Below are positions 24,381-36,318 of a stretch of 64,000 nt of DNA, in pieces. Source of the stretch: Carex sylvatica (taxonomy: Eukaryota > Streptophyta > Magnoliopsida > Poales > Cyperaceae); contig CAXKVR010000118.1 in assembly GCA_964058845.1 (NCBI GenBank), positions 169,615 to 233,614 of the forward strand. The letters are read 5' to 3'. The notes beneath the pieces were generated by a model. The model worked only from the letters and a program-made list of their open reading frames with translations, was not told the DNA's origin and searched no databases. The stretch's first letter is position 1, and every line of letters begins with the position of its first letter. The translations under genes and the position numbers were made by a program.

Positions 24381-25110
24381 TGGCAGATTTCGAAGAAGCA
24401 CACCGGCTTGTCTCAGAGGCATTCACTCGAACACCTTTCACTTGCTAAAAAAAAAAAGGACACAATAAGACCTTAAACTAAGTCAAGATTCTACAGGAAG
24501 GTATTTACTGGAAAAAGGAAAATGCACAAATACTAAACTATAGCAATATCAGACAAAGAAACAACTACAATAAAAATAAATAAGTGAGATTTAACAGTCC
24601 TGCTACTTCAATTTTGCGATTAAAAACTAAACTATACAATCAACCAGTGCAAAGATGAACAGACTACGCAAAATCATAAACCGTACGAATTAAATAAGTA
24701 CTCACCTGTAGGAATGCACGCGCTAAGGCAAACTCGAAGCAGTACAGTTACAAGAAACAGGCATTCGCGTGGTTGAACTCGTTCGCCTCCGATCAGCTAA
24801 GTTCTGATTTTTTTTTAGTTTCTCGAACCTTTCCGATCATAGCTTACCTTTTGTTTGTCACTTTTTCTCTCACTCTCTCTAGGTTAACACGAGAAATTAT
24901 GAACGACAAGAAAAGAAAGATTTATATGCAATTTATAGGCGATAAAAAGGTCGGCTACAGAAAAAGCCGTTATATCAAAGATATGGAATCGAAGATATCG
25001 GAGATATCGACGATTTAGAAATTAATGCCGCGAACAAAAAAAGATTTGGGTATCATGGAAAAACTTGGAGAAGAAGGATTCATCGATTTAGGAAGCTACC
25101 GGAGGGGTTT
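24381..25110 (-). CDS. Candidate 5' exons of the unknown minus-strand gene
   Basis: On the minus strand the frame LYCFEFALARAFLQ ends at a CAG/GTGAGT donor at 24706. A T-rich tract and acceptor TTTTTAG precede 24444, where the frame resumes QVKGVRVNASETSRCAS. No initiating Met was fixed with confidence; a GC-richer stretch to about 25110 could hold the 5' end. Orientation and position fit a gene running from here leftward through both arrays to 10.9 kb. Unknown function. Confidence 0.35.
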
Positions 25111-25149
25111 TGGGGCTTAGAGCTCACATCACTGTGACTGTGAGGCAAC

Positions 25150-27300
25150 ATAAATTTTTAAGTTTAGATCAGAAACGTTCGATCTAATTGGACGGTCTGG
25201 ATCTAAAGAGAAATATTACCTCAGAGATTGGACTCGGGGTTTAAGGGTTTATGTTCGTATTTTTTTCTTGTTGAACCGAATATTGATGGAAAAGATGGCC
25301 CACCAGTCATAGATTGTATAGATTGTGGCGCTGAAAAAGAGGAAAGGAATGGATAAGAATGAACCAGCGCCGGATGAGAAGAGACGAAGGTCTATTGAGC
25401 CTTCTTGTAGCGATCCACATCCATCCACTAGCTGCTTAGTAAATGCTAATAAACGACTAAACGCTCCATAAAAGCTTCAAGTTCTGAAACCACATAATAT
25501 CTATATAGGAATGTGAACGTTCAGATGTTCAAATTTTATTCCGTTGATTTAATATCTCATTAATTATGTATGCTACAAAATCTATGCTACGAGAAGTTGA
25601 TGAATAATATAAAATATATTTTTTTTACTATATTTTCAATCAAGTTAGATTTTTAATGGTCTCCTACCCCAATAATAAAGAAATTAATAAATCTAAGTGA
25701 ATTTTTTTAATTTGTAGTAGTAAAATAACTATAAATTTTAATTAATTCATGAATAAAAAGAGTTTATATGACAGCTGAAGAAATATTTAAGCGTGTGTTT
25801 TAGACTTTCAACTGATGAAATGTTGTTATATACTTTATAATAATTTACTAATTACTATGAAAAATAATAATTCACTTTTTGTCTTCTTTTTGTATGTTAA
25901 TTATCAAAAGAAATGATCGAGTATTATAATTTAAATCTTATTCTTCATATACATCAAAATTCATTTTACCTTTCGAGCTATTAAAATTATACCCTTTTAA
26001 CAACAACTATTTTTAATTGCATTTTAAAATTTAATTTGAATATGAACACACCAGTGTTGTATGCATAATTAGTTTCATGTGTTTCAAATAATTAGTGAAC
26101 AAACACATAAATGTAGCTCGAAAGGTATATTAGTTTTGAACAAACATCTATATTAGTAATTATTTAAAATAACTAGTGAACAAACACATAAATGTAGTTC
26201 TTAATTTATGTTTAATATTAATTTTGAAAAATATACAGTATAATTCAAATTGTGACCGCTTACTAAAATAGATGCTCCATAATCGGTTTAATAAAGTTTT
26301 CAATTTGGGTAATTTTCAGTCGATGATTATTTGGATTTTAAGGGTTTGTTTAAAATTTGGGCAATTTAGGTTTGGTTTAGTTTTGATTTTAAGCCCAAAT
26401 ATGATCTAGCTTTTTTTTTTTGAATTATTATGGTTCACAGGAAATTGATTTTGGGTTGTGGTTATATTTTCATTTATCAACTTAGATCGTAAGTTGGATT
26501 GAGCGAGTTGAGGTATTTGTGTGGATCGGGTTAAGATCTGTATTAGATTCGGATCTAACTATATCAAAAATTTATAGTAAAATTACGAGGTGGAGCTATC
26601 ATGCTTGAAAGTAAAATTCCTGTTTTATTTTCTGTTTATATTTTGCAATTTCAAATTTTAATCAGTCGATATGAATCATTCAATATGATCTCTATATTAA
26701 AATGTATTTGAATATCAGATTTTACATTTCTTGAAAATAATTTACTATATTTTACAATAAAACACTGTTTTTTTATGATCCACAGTTTTTTGAAAAAAAA
26801 AAATGATTTGAAAAAAACTGAAACCTCAGAATTTGATTATTTTGGATCATAGAAAGAATATAATAAATTGAGGTTACGGGCCTGCTGCTTGTTGGATGTG
26901 TCTATGTACATTTATATATGGACCCCAGAAAACAGTGTGTTGATAAATAAGTTATAATACTTACTGAGGGCCTTCACAATGCATTTTATACTTCATGATT
27001 TATTGCCTTCTGATTTTTGTAGCTGCAAACTTTCCTTTGAAATGCTTTCTGTTTTGCTCGACTACTTTTCATTTACCTGCTTGCTAAATTGGACCCTTTG
27101 GATGCATATAATATGCATTAAAATGCACAAATTATAAATTGCAAGATGATTTCTCTACCTTTGAATGCATATAATATGCATTTAAATACACGAATTATCA
27201 AACTGCATTGTGATGATTTCTCTATATATATTGTTGCTGCCAGTGAGGCACAATAATAATCATTTTTTGATATTTATATATATTGCTTCTGATTTTACTG
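25150..27300. other. Gene-free AT-rich spacer
   Basis: No gene supported. Short direct repeats of GCATATAATATGCATT occur near 27100-27185. A decayed foldback resembling the core of the 584-972 element may lie at about 26690-26870. Confidence 0.4.
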
Positions 27301-27307
27301 TTTTGTT

Positions 27308-27545
27308 AAGCCACCGTTGGATCAGCAATTTTTAAAGTGGCTTAATAAATAGTAAAAAAAAATCAGAAAAATATAAAATTTGGTCTCCAAGCACATTTCA
27401 ATATAGAGATCACATCTAACGATGCAGATCGTCTTTTTAAATTTTGGAAATAAAAAAATAACTTGTAAGCATATACCCTCATATGCTTATGTAAGTAGAG
27501 TAGCCAATCTCTCTCTCTCTCTCTCTCTCTCTCTAGAGAGAGAGA
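27308..27545. mobile_element. Half foldback element plus (CT)n/(AG)n palindrome
   Basis: One arm of the foldback family present complete at 60-61.4 kb: TTAAGCCACCGTTGGATCA, then GGTCTCCAAGCACATTTC, then the end-region GAGTAGCCAATCTC. It runs into (CT)n followed by (AG)n at about 27508-27548. The other arm is missing. Confidence 0.6.
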
Positions 27546-27848
27546 GAGGAGTTGGCTATTCTACTTCCATGATAAAATAAGATTGATTGATTCAAGTGAA
27601 AAAAAAATTGTGGTAAGAGATATGGCAGGTTTGACTTCATGTCAAGGATAATTGCCTCAGGTTTGACTTTAAAGTGAGAGTTACAAGGTGGTCCCCTGCT
27701 GAGGTAGTGAAAGAGACACCACAATCAGCCATTACAACCTCGAATTTTTCATTCGTATTTTAATTACGATGGTGCAAATTGAAATGGATACTTTTGGAAA
27801 CAAACTGTTTGACGAAATGCATGACAGAAGTCAGATGCCCCTATCTAT

Positions 27849-28066
27849 GAGTCCACATTGTCTGCATTAACTCAAAAGAGAATTTTTTGAGTTAATGTAT
27901 TTAGACTGTCTGATTGTAAATGGAGCTCATCCGGCTCCAGTTTATAATGTAGAGATCTTTATTATTAGTGTGGATTTAATCTGCACGAATCTTAAAACTA
28001 ATCTGACCGTTCATAAATATTAACTCAAAAGATTCCTTTTTGAGTTAATGCAGAGGATACGAATTC
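27849..28066. mobile_element. MULE-type MITE, family B copy 4
   Basis: A 218-bp element. The left end is GAGTCCACATTGTCTGCATT and the inverse of the right end is GAATTCGTATCCTCTGCATT. A perfect 9-bp duplication CCTATCTAT lies at 27840-27848 and 28067-28075. Confidence 0.9.
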
Positions 28067-28075
28067 CCTATCTAT

Positions 28076-29094
28076 CATGGCTTGTCATCCCTTTTGTGTT
28101 AAATCCGAATAAGAGTATATATACTCGTCTCATCATATGCAAAATATTATTGAGAGAGTTTATTTGGCCTATGCTATGCATATAAGTGAATCCTCCTGAA
28201 CGTCGGAAATATTTAACTAAATTTTAATTCTGTATTTGCCAAATTTTTAATAAGATGAGAATTCTGTAACTAGCCATATTAAATAATTAAAACTCTACTT
28301 TACTGTTTATTATAGGAATATATTGCCCATAAGTCTTTGCTGACTCCTTAGGGAACATTTTCATTCTACAACTCTATTTGAACTTAATTTTTACACCTCT
28401 GCTCTATTTTCCCTGTATACCTAGAACAGCCTGACTGACAATTGAAATTATGTGTATCAAAAATAAATAAGTGAAACATTTAAATATATTTTAAATTGTA
28501 AAATAAATGTCACGGTGGCTAAGTGGCCAGAGAAACTACAACAGGAGAAATCAGAGTCGTGTATACCTCTCAAATGTTTATATGACATTATTGAAGTTAA
28601 GAGGAAACTAAAAATCGACACAGCCATCTGACTTAGAATCGATGAAGGTGTTGGCCTAGCAGTAGCTAGGTCTGTAGTGGAGAAACACTACCATCTGAAA
28701 TTGTTGCCATGGAGGCGATGGGATCAATAAAATTGAGAGAAGGTGGTAATATTAAAAAAAGAATAAGAAGAGAGTGCGCAGATGGGGAGGAGGAGAGATG
28801 GATTTCAAAGAAGAAGAAAAAGATGAGAATATTTAGAAATAATGGACATGTCTATTTAAAATTAAAGGGTGTATTGGTCAATTTAATTTTAAAAATAATT
28901 AAATAAAATGTTAAATATTTAAATGGGTATAGAAAAAAGATGTTAAATTTAGATGGGTATATTGGATATTGTGGTGTTTTGATGGAGATATTGACTATTT
29001 TGAAAATTTAGATGGTCACACGAGAAATTTTCCCTAAATATAAATAGGATTTGGCTTGATAATATGATATGTGTGAATTCTTGCACCATAAAAG
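28076..29094. other. Gene-free spacer
   Basis: No gene supported. A purine-rich stretch at 28709-28906 is open for 65 codons but is Lys/Arg/Glu-biased low-complexity sequence without a recognisable domain. Confidence 0.4.
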
Positions 29095-29104
29095 AATTTA
29101 CATG

Positions 29105-29225
29105 GAGAAAGGGGAGGTAGTACAATTGGCTAGAAAAATATCCTAGAGTTGTTGTACCCGAAGGTCGAGAGTTCGATTCCCCCTCACAAACCTTGGTAGC
29201 TACTACCAAGTTTTAAAAAAAAAAA
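29105..29225 (+). mobile_element. tRNA-derived SINE
   Basis: A 121-bp element with a pol III-like A box in GTAGTACAATTGGCTAG and a B box in GAGTTCGATTCC, ending in a poly-A tail (29214-29227). It is flanked by a 10-bp target duplication AATTTACATG at 29095-29104 and 29226-29235, where the A of the tail and the repeat overlap. The promoter boxes, A tail and target duplication together define a SINE. It is not a functional tRNA because no cloverleaf closes. Confidence 0.8.
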
Positions 29226-29297
29226 AATTTACATGAAAGTTAACTCACAAAAAAATTATTTAGATCATATCATTTGTGTTTCTACTATATGTATAAA

Positions 29298-29826
29298 AAT
29301 TGTCCTTCAACAAGTTAAATAAATAAATTATTTACTCCTGTCATCTCATATGGACAGTGTTTTAAAAATTGGTTCTTATGCGGTATTCGAAAAGCCAACG
29401 CATACTGCATATACGGTATACTGCCGCATATACAGATTTTTATTCAGATTTATATATGCGAATTTTAAAATAAAAATTCATATTAATTTGTATACAAAGA
29501 AAATATTTATGATGGACAGTACATATTAAACTGGTGATGAAATGTTAAAATATCAATTCTCATCTCAAATTGTACTTCAACAAGTTAAATAAATAAATTA
29601 TTTACTCCTGTCATCTCATATGGACAGTGTTTTAAAAATTAGTTCTTATGCGGTATTCGGAAAGCCAACGCATACTGCATATACGGTATACTGCCGCATA
29701 TACGGATTTTTATTCAGATTTATATTTGCGAATTTTAAAATAAAAATTCATATTAATTTGTATACAAAGAAAATATTTATGATGGACAGTACATATTAAA
29801 CTGGTGATGAAATGTTAAAATATCAA
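29298..29826. repeat. Tandem duplication, period 270 bp
   Basis: 29298-29556 recurs at 29568-29826 with a few mismatches. Each copy contains GCGGTATTCG and GCATACTGCATATACGG words, also seen near 8080-8140 and 8690, so an older dispersed repeat was duplicated here. Confidence 0.9.
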
Positions 29827-29829
29827 ATT

Positions 29830-31398
29830 TGTTTTAATTCTTTAAGTTTGAATTGGGCGAGTTTCAAAATCGTTTCACTTCAAATTGATATAATTTTGAA
29901 TTGTCGACTATCGTTAATTTAAACTGTATTTACGCCAATTTAATTATTTTCTTAATGGATCGAGTTATATTGGGTCTTGAGTTCAAATAAAAATATATTA
30001 GAAGTGTCGTTTATATATTTTTATATCGGCAATTAATAATGGTAATAAGTGATACTAGTGGTATAGTTTTATTAATTTAGAATAAATATTGAAAGATATT
30101 TTTATATTTTACGTTCTTCAACAATAAATATATTTTACATTCTACAACATGAGTATATAATATTATTTTGGACTCTACTAACAAATTACACATAATCTTT
30201 AAACTTAAGTTAGACCAACATAAGCAGCATTGAATTCTTAAATCAGAACATTTGTTGATAGCCAAATTAATTATGATGAACTATTTGATTTGTGGCTGTA
30301 TTTTTCTTAAAGTTGACGTATTAGAGTATTGACATTGTATTTAAAATGTTGCTTCTATATGAGACATTTAAGCATAACTTTATATCACCTTAATTTTAGC
30401 CTTTAATGATGCAATTCAGTACCGTATGTTGGTACATTCTGATCATAATATACATTTAAAATATAAAACGTGTTTGTCTTTAATTATAACATCTTTTATA
30501 AACCACAAAACAAATATACACGTAAAGAAATACTATGATAACAATTCACATGTTCAAGTAGGCAAAAGGTTCATGCATCCATGAAATGATTATCAGGTCT
30601 TATATGAACTAATGCATTGTTATTATCATGAACCACATCAAACACTACATTAATGCATTGTTATCATTAATGTCCCGAAATAAGCTGAAAGAATAATACG
30701 AATATTACCAATATAAAATTTCAACTCTTGTTAAAAATTAAGTTGTTATAAATAAATAAAGAATTAATTAGTAATAATAAATTAGCATACAGAATCAAAT
30801 GTTTAATGAGAGAGCTTTTGAAGATCATTAAATCATACAACTTTAATCTTTTAGCTGTAAGAGGGGTTACATATTAAGTTGCACAATGCAAATTAGTTTA
30901 TGATGATCTCAAGTTTCATAAGCAAATAATTAATAAGAACCAATTTTTTTATTACTAGCAAAAATACAACAATTTTATCGCCATACTAATCATGAGTTTG
31001 ATTTTTGAATATAAAAAATTTCATAATTTTTGAATTGTAAACGTGCTTACTAACGAAAATAAAATAAAGAAAGAAAGGAAATGAGTTCATTTAATCGTCA
31101 CATATTTGCTAATTTTTTTTTAAGGCGTTAGTTTTAACGAAACAAAGAAGCTGTATTTTAATAAGATTTAATTTCCGTTTGACTGTCAGTCAAACCGTAC
31201 GTAGACTGTAGATGAATAATACTGTCTCCATCAAGAATTAGATATATAGATAGATTTCACAATATTAAAAAAAAAAAATTAGATAGCAATTTTATTTATA
31301 TTCAGATTTATACTTTTTTTTGTCAAAATGTTATATTGACAAAAATAATATTAATTTCTATTCACTCACTAGAAATTAAATTTGAGAGATATCCAAAA
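29830..31398. other. Gene-free AT-rich spacer
   Basis: No gene supported. About 29835-30005 resembles about 46735-46830 and, inverted, about 55620-55810, a dispersed repeat. No long open frame or splice-bounded block was seen. Confidence 0.4.
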
Positions 31399-31498
31399 GA
31401 GTACCACTAAAGTGTTTTTAAGTTCATCAAGTCTACTTGTAAGCTCAGTTATAAAATATATCGGATTGATTTTAAATAACGAATTTGAACCGTTAAAA
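31399..31498. mobile_element. Foldback family F2 fragment
   Basis: The left part of the family present complete at 48241-48651: starts GAGTACCACTAAAGTG and continues with TTTTAAGTTCATCAAG and CGGATTGATTTTAAAT. It stops where the hAT-like element at 31499 begins. Confidence 0.6.
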
Positions 31499-32048
31499 TT
31501 AGAGCTGAAAACGGAGCCGGATAATTTGCTTTGAATCCGAGCAAAATCCATATCCGTATTAAACGGATCCGGATAATTACAGTGCATATAGAATTGTTCC
31601 GGATGCAGATTCGGATAAAATCCGTGAATCCTTAACATAAAATATTCATCTTGGGTTTTATGGGCTTTATTGCAACCTTACATAAAATATTCATCTTTAA
31701 TCAATACTTATATAAAAGTGTTTAATAATTTGTATTTTGTGGTATTACTTCTAAAAATAAAAGGAATGTTTTGATTATAATATTTTTATTATATTATATA
31801 AGTAGTTATTGGAGTAAATTATTTATATGATTTGATTATCCGATCATTATTTGTTTTATATCCGTATTTGAATCCGTATTCGTGGACTATCCGTTCCGTA
31901 TCCGTATCCGTTTAAGACGAATTTGATTTTGAATTTTGATATCCGTTTATTATCTGTATCTGTATTCGTATCCGCTGATTATCTGACGAATGCGAATATA
32001 GTATCAGCATTATCCGCTCTGTATCCACTCCGTTTTCATCTCCAAACA
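31499..32048. mobile_element. Non-autonomous hAT-like element, CCGTATCCG-rich (copy A)
   Basis: The left end is TAGAGCTGAAAACGGAGCCG; the inverse of the right end is TGGAGATGAAAACGGAGTGG. The interior is filled with TATCCGTATCCG words. The right part is an inverted copy of 32387-32604. The flanks GTTAAAAT and AACATGAT match poorly, so the target duplication has decayed or the ends are recombined. Confidence 0.55.
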
Positions 32049-32067
32049 TGATTCTATATTTTGTATA

Positions 32068-32386
32068 GGGTAAAATTAGGATGTTCTTAAGTTTACAAAG
32101 TCTATTTGTGAACATAGCTCTAAAATTTATCGGATTGATTTCAAATGACGAATTCAAGCCATTGAAACTCATTTATCTTACGAGTAATGCGTGTATATAC
32201 AAAAAATTTGAACTTTCAAATTGATTAGTGTAAAGTCAAGTGGTGAAACTCGGAAGGTTCATAAATTAATTTTATTGTATTTATTTTTTGCACTCTTTTT
32301 TACCACTTAACTCTATACAAAATTAATTTAAAATATATATTTTTTAAATGTAAACACTAGTGCTCATAATGTAGACGGATTTTAAC
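32068..32386. mobile_element. Foldback family F2, truncated copy
   Basis: Begins GGGTAAAATTAGGATGTTC and folds back on itself with AAATTTGAACTTTC and similar inverse words. It ends at GGATTTTAAC, where the next hAT-like element starts, so its right end is missing. Confidence 0.6.
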
Positions 32387-32604
32387 TAGGGGTGTAAACG
32401 GAGCGGATACGGAGCGGATAATGCTGATACTATATCCGCATACGTCAGAGAATGAACGGATACGAATACGGATAGTAAACGGATATCAAAATTCAAAATC
32501 AAATCCGCCTTAAACGGATACGGATACGGAACGGATAGTCCACAGATACAAATTTGAATACGAATATAAAACAAATAATTAATGGTCGGATAATTAAGAT
32601 ATAT
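32387..32604. mobile_element. hAT-like element copy B, left portion
   Basis: Starts TAGGGGTGTAAACGGAGCGG and carries GGATACGGATACGG words. It is interrupted at 32605 by a 2.7 kb insertion. A compatible right end, CTCCGTTTACATCCCTA, occurs at 36302-36318, but flanking 8-mers do not match, so pairing the two ends is uncertain. Confidence 0.55.
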
Positions 32605-35286
32605 TGTCACATCCCGCAGCCACGGGTCGCAACAGTTTCCTGCCGTAAGCATACAACACCGTGTATACTTACATGGCATTTCAACACACACTCAGAAATA
32701 CATAACAAAATATATAAAATAAGTCATATATATAATAATCCCTATACACGAAACTGGTACAACTATAACAATCAAAAGTATCTCCTACGGATACCAACCG
32801 TCAAGTATGACATAGAGAGCTATACAACAAAAATTAGTATATATACTATACACATCTCTAGTCAAATAACAAAACTAACGACTATGGTAAGGGTGACATA
32901 TACCGGGGACCTAATACTCGCGTGCCTCCTCATACCCAGACCCAGTCGCACCAAAACCTGTAAAAGTACCCAAAGGGTGGGGGTGAGAATTTCATTCTCA
33001 GTGCGAAATTGCCACAAACAGGTTATTGGACTTGCAATCAGACTCTATCTTCATAAAAATAAAACTCATACGAAATCACTTTCACAATTCTACCACAATA
33101 TATGTATATATGAATGCATATGCTTAACAACAGATAATCAAATGAAATTCAACTATTGGAATATTCAAATCGAAGTTCAAACGAGCACATAACAGGCTTA
33201 AATCATTTTAATAAGGGTAGTAGCACCCACAGATGTTCCACCGAACTCATCTCTTTTATCTGACCTTCGTCTGTAGGGTTACTGACACCTACAGACGTAC
33301 CACCCATCTGGACCCTTTATCTGACACCCTTCTGCAGTGCTTTAGCTTAACCGTTTTCTAAGGCCTGGTTTGAAATCATATCACAAAAATTTACTTCAGA
33401 ACTCAAGATGTCGCAATATTCATTTGACCTTCCAAATGTACTATCACGTAGGATAATACTTCTGATCCACATACGTTACACACAAGTCACCCACAAACAC
33501 CATCACAATCACAATCAAAATCAACATATAAATATATATATAGTCACCCCTCGTCCCAACCGGTACTGGAAAACATGAGGGTCGTTCACCTAATGTCCCA
33601 GAAGGATCATGTGATCAAAGTCAACTGATACAGCTTAACTTTGCAAATTTCATTCATAGGGTCAAAGTCAGCTATACAACTCAACTTTACCAATTCAATC
33701 TCAATGATTTTCATAATCGATAATTTGTGGTGATTTTCAACCAATCTGATCACAGAATAACAATTCAATTTGGCAACCGGACGCAAATGCAAATCAACTA
33801 TATCACATGAATTCCAACAATTATGCAACAAAAATCAAACATTCAACATGATGATTCGAGCAATAATCTAATTTATGAAAATAAAACATCAAACAAGTCC
33901 AAGGACTCCGCACCTGATCACGACGAGCGTACAGCGAAGCTACGGGTCAGGCGTCTCGAATTGCTCCGCAAAGTCTGGCTCTACCGAGCTTACACCTATA
34001 TTATACGTGTTCATTTGGTTTATACTTGGTTCAATGGTCGAAAGGTTCGATTGAGTGACACGAGTCATTTCCTATTTTCTTAACCAAATTCGTATACTCT
34101 TTTTATTGGTTTCCTTACTTAACACTTCTTAACCATCGCGCACTTATGCGAGGTCCTCTAAACCATATATCATCTCAATTTAGTAACAATTCATTTACCG
34201 ATTGGTTAAACTCTAATTTGGTCGAAATCCGACTTAACCGATACACGTGCTAGTATTTCAAGATCAAAAGGTAACCCTACCGATTACAAGTCTAATTGGT
34301 CGGTTTAGCCTAATCAATCGACCGCATTTCTCAATTTCAGATTTGGTACCGAAAAACCCTAAAACTGGAGATTCTCAAAATTGAGATGAAAACGAGAAAA
34401 GAATTGATACATAACCAACAAGGAAGTTCAAAAGGGTTAGTCTACAACTAATTCAACACAAATCTCGAGTTTAAAATGAAAACCCGAGCAATCGAGAAAA
34501 ATTCAAGATTTCGAGAGAGAAAATGAGAGAAAGAAATACTGAATAGATGGGCTAGGGGAGATCTACGATCAATTCCTCGGCGCTACCTTCGATTTTGAGG
34601 GCTCTGTGGCAAATTTGGAGGCTCTCTCTCTTTTCTTCTCTCTTGGGCGGAACACACAGAAAGAGGGGAAAAAGGGCGGAGGAGAAAGAGAGAAAGGAAA
34701 AGAAAGAAATATGAGTTTTGATTAAAAATCCCTTTGAGTGCGGACGCACTCGTTTTCAGTGCGGGTCGGCCACCCGCACTCAGCCCTTGTCATAATTCAA
34801 ACCGAACAGAAAACACCGAAGAAAACCCTAGTGCGAACGCACTCATTTTCAGTGCGGGTCAGTCACCCGCACTCATCACTTGGAAAAATTTTAGAACTTA
34901 GAAAAATTCACAGAAAATTCATGAGAGCGGACGCACTTAGTACTTAGTCAAAAATTTTAGAAAAATGGCACTGAATCAAGAAAAGTCCGAGCCTAATGCG
35001 TCCGCATTTAAATTCAGTGCGGGTCGAGACACCCACAATCAGGACTTGGTCAATTTCCAGAAAAAGAGCTGGGGTCAGTGCGGATCATCCATCCGCACTC
35101 ACCACCAGTGCGGATGCACTGAGCTTATAAGGTTCCAGAAACTCAAAATTTCGACGCGGTTTCGATTCACACTTGAATTACTTATCTAAAAAAACCTTAA
35201 TTAAGGTTTAAACTATTATTTTATTAGCACAATTTTCGATTCTAACTTTTAAATCCCTTGAAATAAATTATAAAAACTTCGTAACG
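32605..35286 (+). mobile_element. LTR-like insertion (candidate solo LTR), 2.68 kb
   Basis: Begins TGTCACATCCCGCAGCC, as many plant gypsy-type LTRs do, and contains GGGTGGGGGTGAGAATTTCA, a phrase I associate with such LTRs. Both flanks carry the 10-mer TAAGATATAT (32595-32604 and 35287-35296). The right border reads GTAACG, not the canonical CA, and the duplication is longer than the usual 5 bp, so the class is not settled: solo LTR or a Mutator-type insertion. No gag or pol frame exists. A 212-codon open frame at 32554-33192 crosses the left border and has no recognisable domain. Confidence 0.55.
34735..35135. repeat. GC-rich short inverted/direct repeat cluster
   Basis: Several copies of GTGCGGACGCACTCGTTTTC and CAGTGCGGGTC..ACCCGCACTC-type palindromes occur at about 34737-34785, 34828-34880, 34922-34940, 34996-35040 and 35073-35125. 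Each can form a short GC-rich stem inside otherwise AT-rich DNA. It lies within the LTR-like insertion. Confidence 0.75.
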
Positions 35287-36019
35287 TAAGATATATGAAC
35301 TTCTAAGATACAAATATTAATTAAAAAATTAAATATAAATATTAATGATAATTATAAGTTAAAGGAGAGGGGAAAATAATGTATTGGTATAAATTACACT
35401 AAAAAAATTAATTAATAATAATTTACTCATACAAAATATATTGAAATTAAGTAGGTTGTCTAATATTAAATTTAATTAAAAGTATTAACGAAGTTGCTTT
35501 AAAATTTTCATTATTGATCATATATCTGCAAATTTAAAATAGGTTTTACTATTTGCAAATTTTAATTAAATTTACAGCAGTTATTGGGCTTATCCTACAA
35601 ATTGCGCTGGATTTAAACATACAGGAAAGCTAAATAAACTTGGTCTGGAGAATTTAAACTATCTGGGGCCCATTATTAAGGTAATAGGTGTATTTAAACC
35701 TAGTGCAGACTGGAAGCGAAGTTTCAAATTTATTTGAATTCTCAGCGCTTTGATCCCTTTGCTCCGTATGCACCATAGAGCATGTGAACCAAACAATAGT
35801 ACCTCTATACACGGATTCCGTGAAACATTTTCACTCAAGTAGAATTGGTTGAAATATAAACTGGGCTTGGCCCAATATCCAAGTTGGAAACAATCTCCTG
35901 ATTACTAGATTTATTATTAGTCCCACAACCTTTATTTTCTAGACGAAGAGTTTGTATATAAGATATAGGTCTGCAGAATTAATCACGTGAGTGCGCGGAG
36001 TAGAAACTGAATTGGATTA

Positions 36020-36318
36020 AAAGTGAGTTTCGGATATATGCTGATATCTGCTCCGTTTTTTATTCTTGATTAATATCTGAATTCGGGTAACTTTTGCCTC
36101 TTAATGAATTATCCGGATCCGTATCCGGAAAATATTCGCTCCGTATTAAATGAATATGGATTGTTGTTTTTTATTCTTGATTAATATCTGAATTCGGGTA
36201 ACTTTTGCCTCTTAATGAATTATCCGGATCCGTATCCGGAAAATATTCGCTCCGTATTAAATGAATATGGATTGTAATCGGATTCGAACCGGATAATTTG
36301 GCTCCGTTTACATCCCTA
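36020..36318. mobile_element. hAT-like element right part with 111-bp tandem duplication
   Basis: Ends CTCCGTTTACATCCCTA, the inverse of the TAGGGGTGTAAACGGAG end type. Inside, 36055-36165 is repeated at 36166-36275 without visible change, including TTATCCGGATCCGTATCCGG. The perfect identity points to a recent slippage or unequal exchange. Confidence 0.65.

Noticed and set aside
24773..25018. 81-codon plus-strand frame
   Set aside because: Lies opposite the candidate 5' exon of the minus-strand gene; no domain. It begins hydrophobic but without a convincing signal cleavage site.
32554..33192. 212-codon open frame, the longest outside the transposase
   Set aside because: It crosses the left border of the LTR-like insertion, so it cannot be an ancient gene. 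Composition is low-complexity Ile/Asn/Thr/Tyr with no domain.
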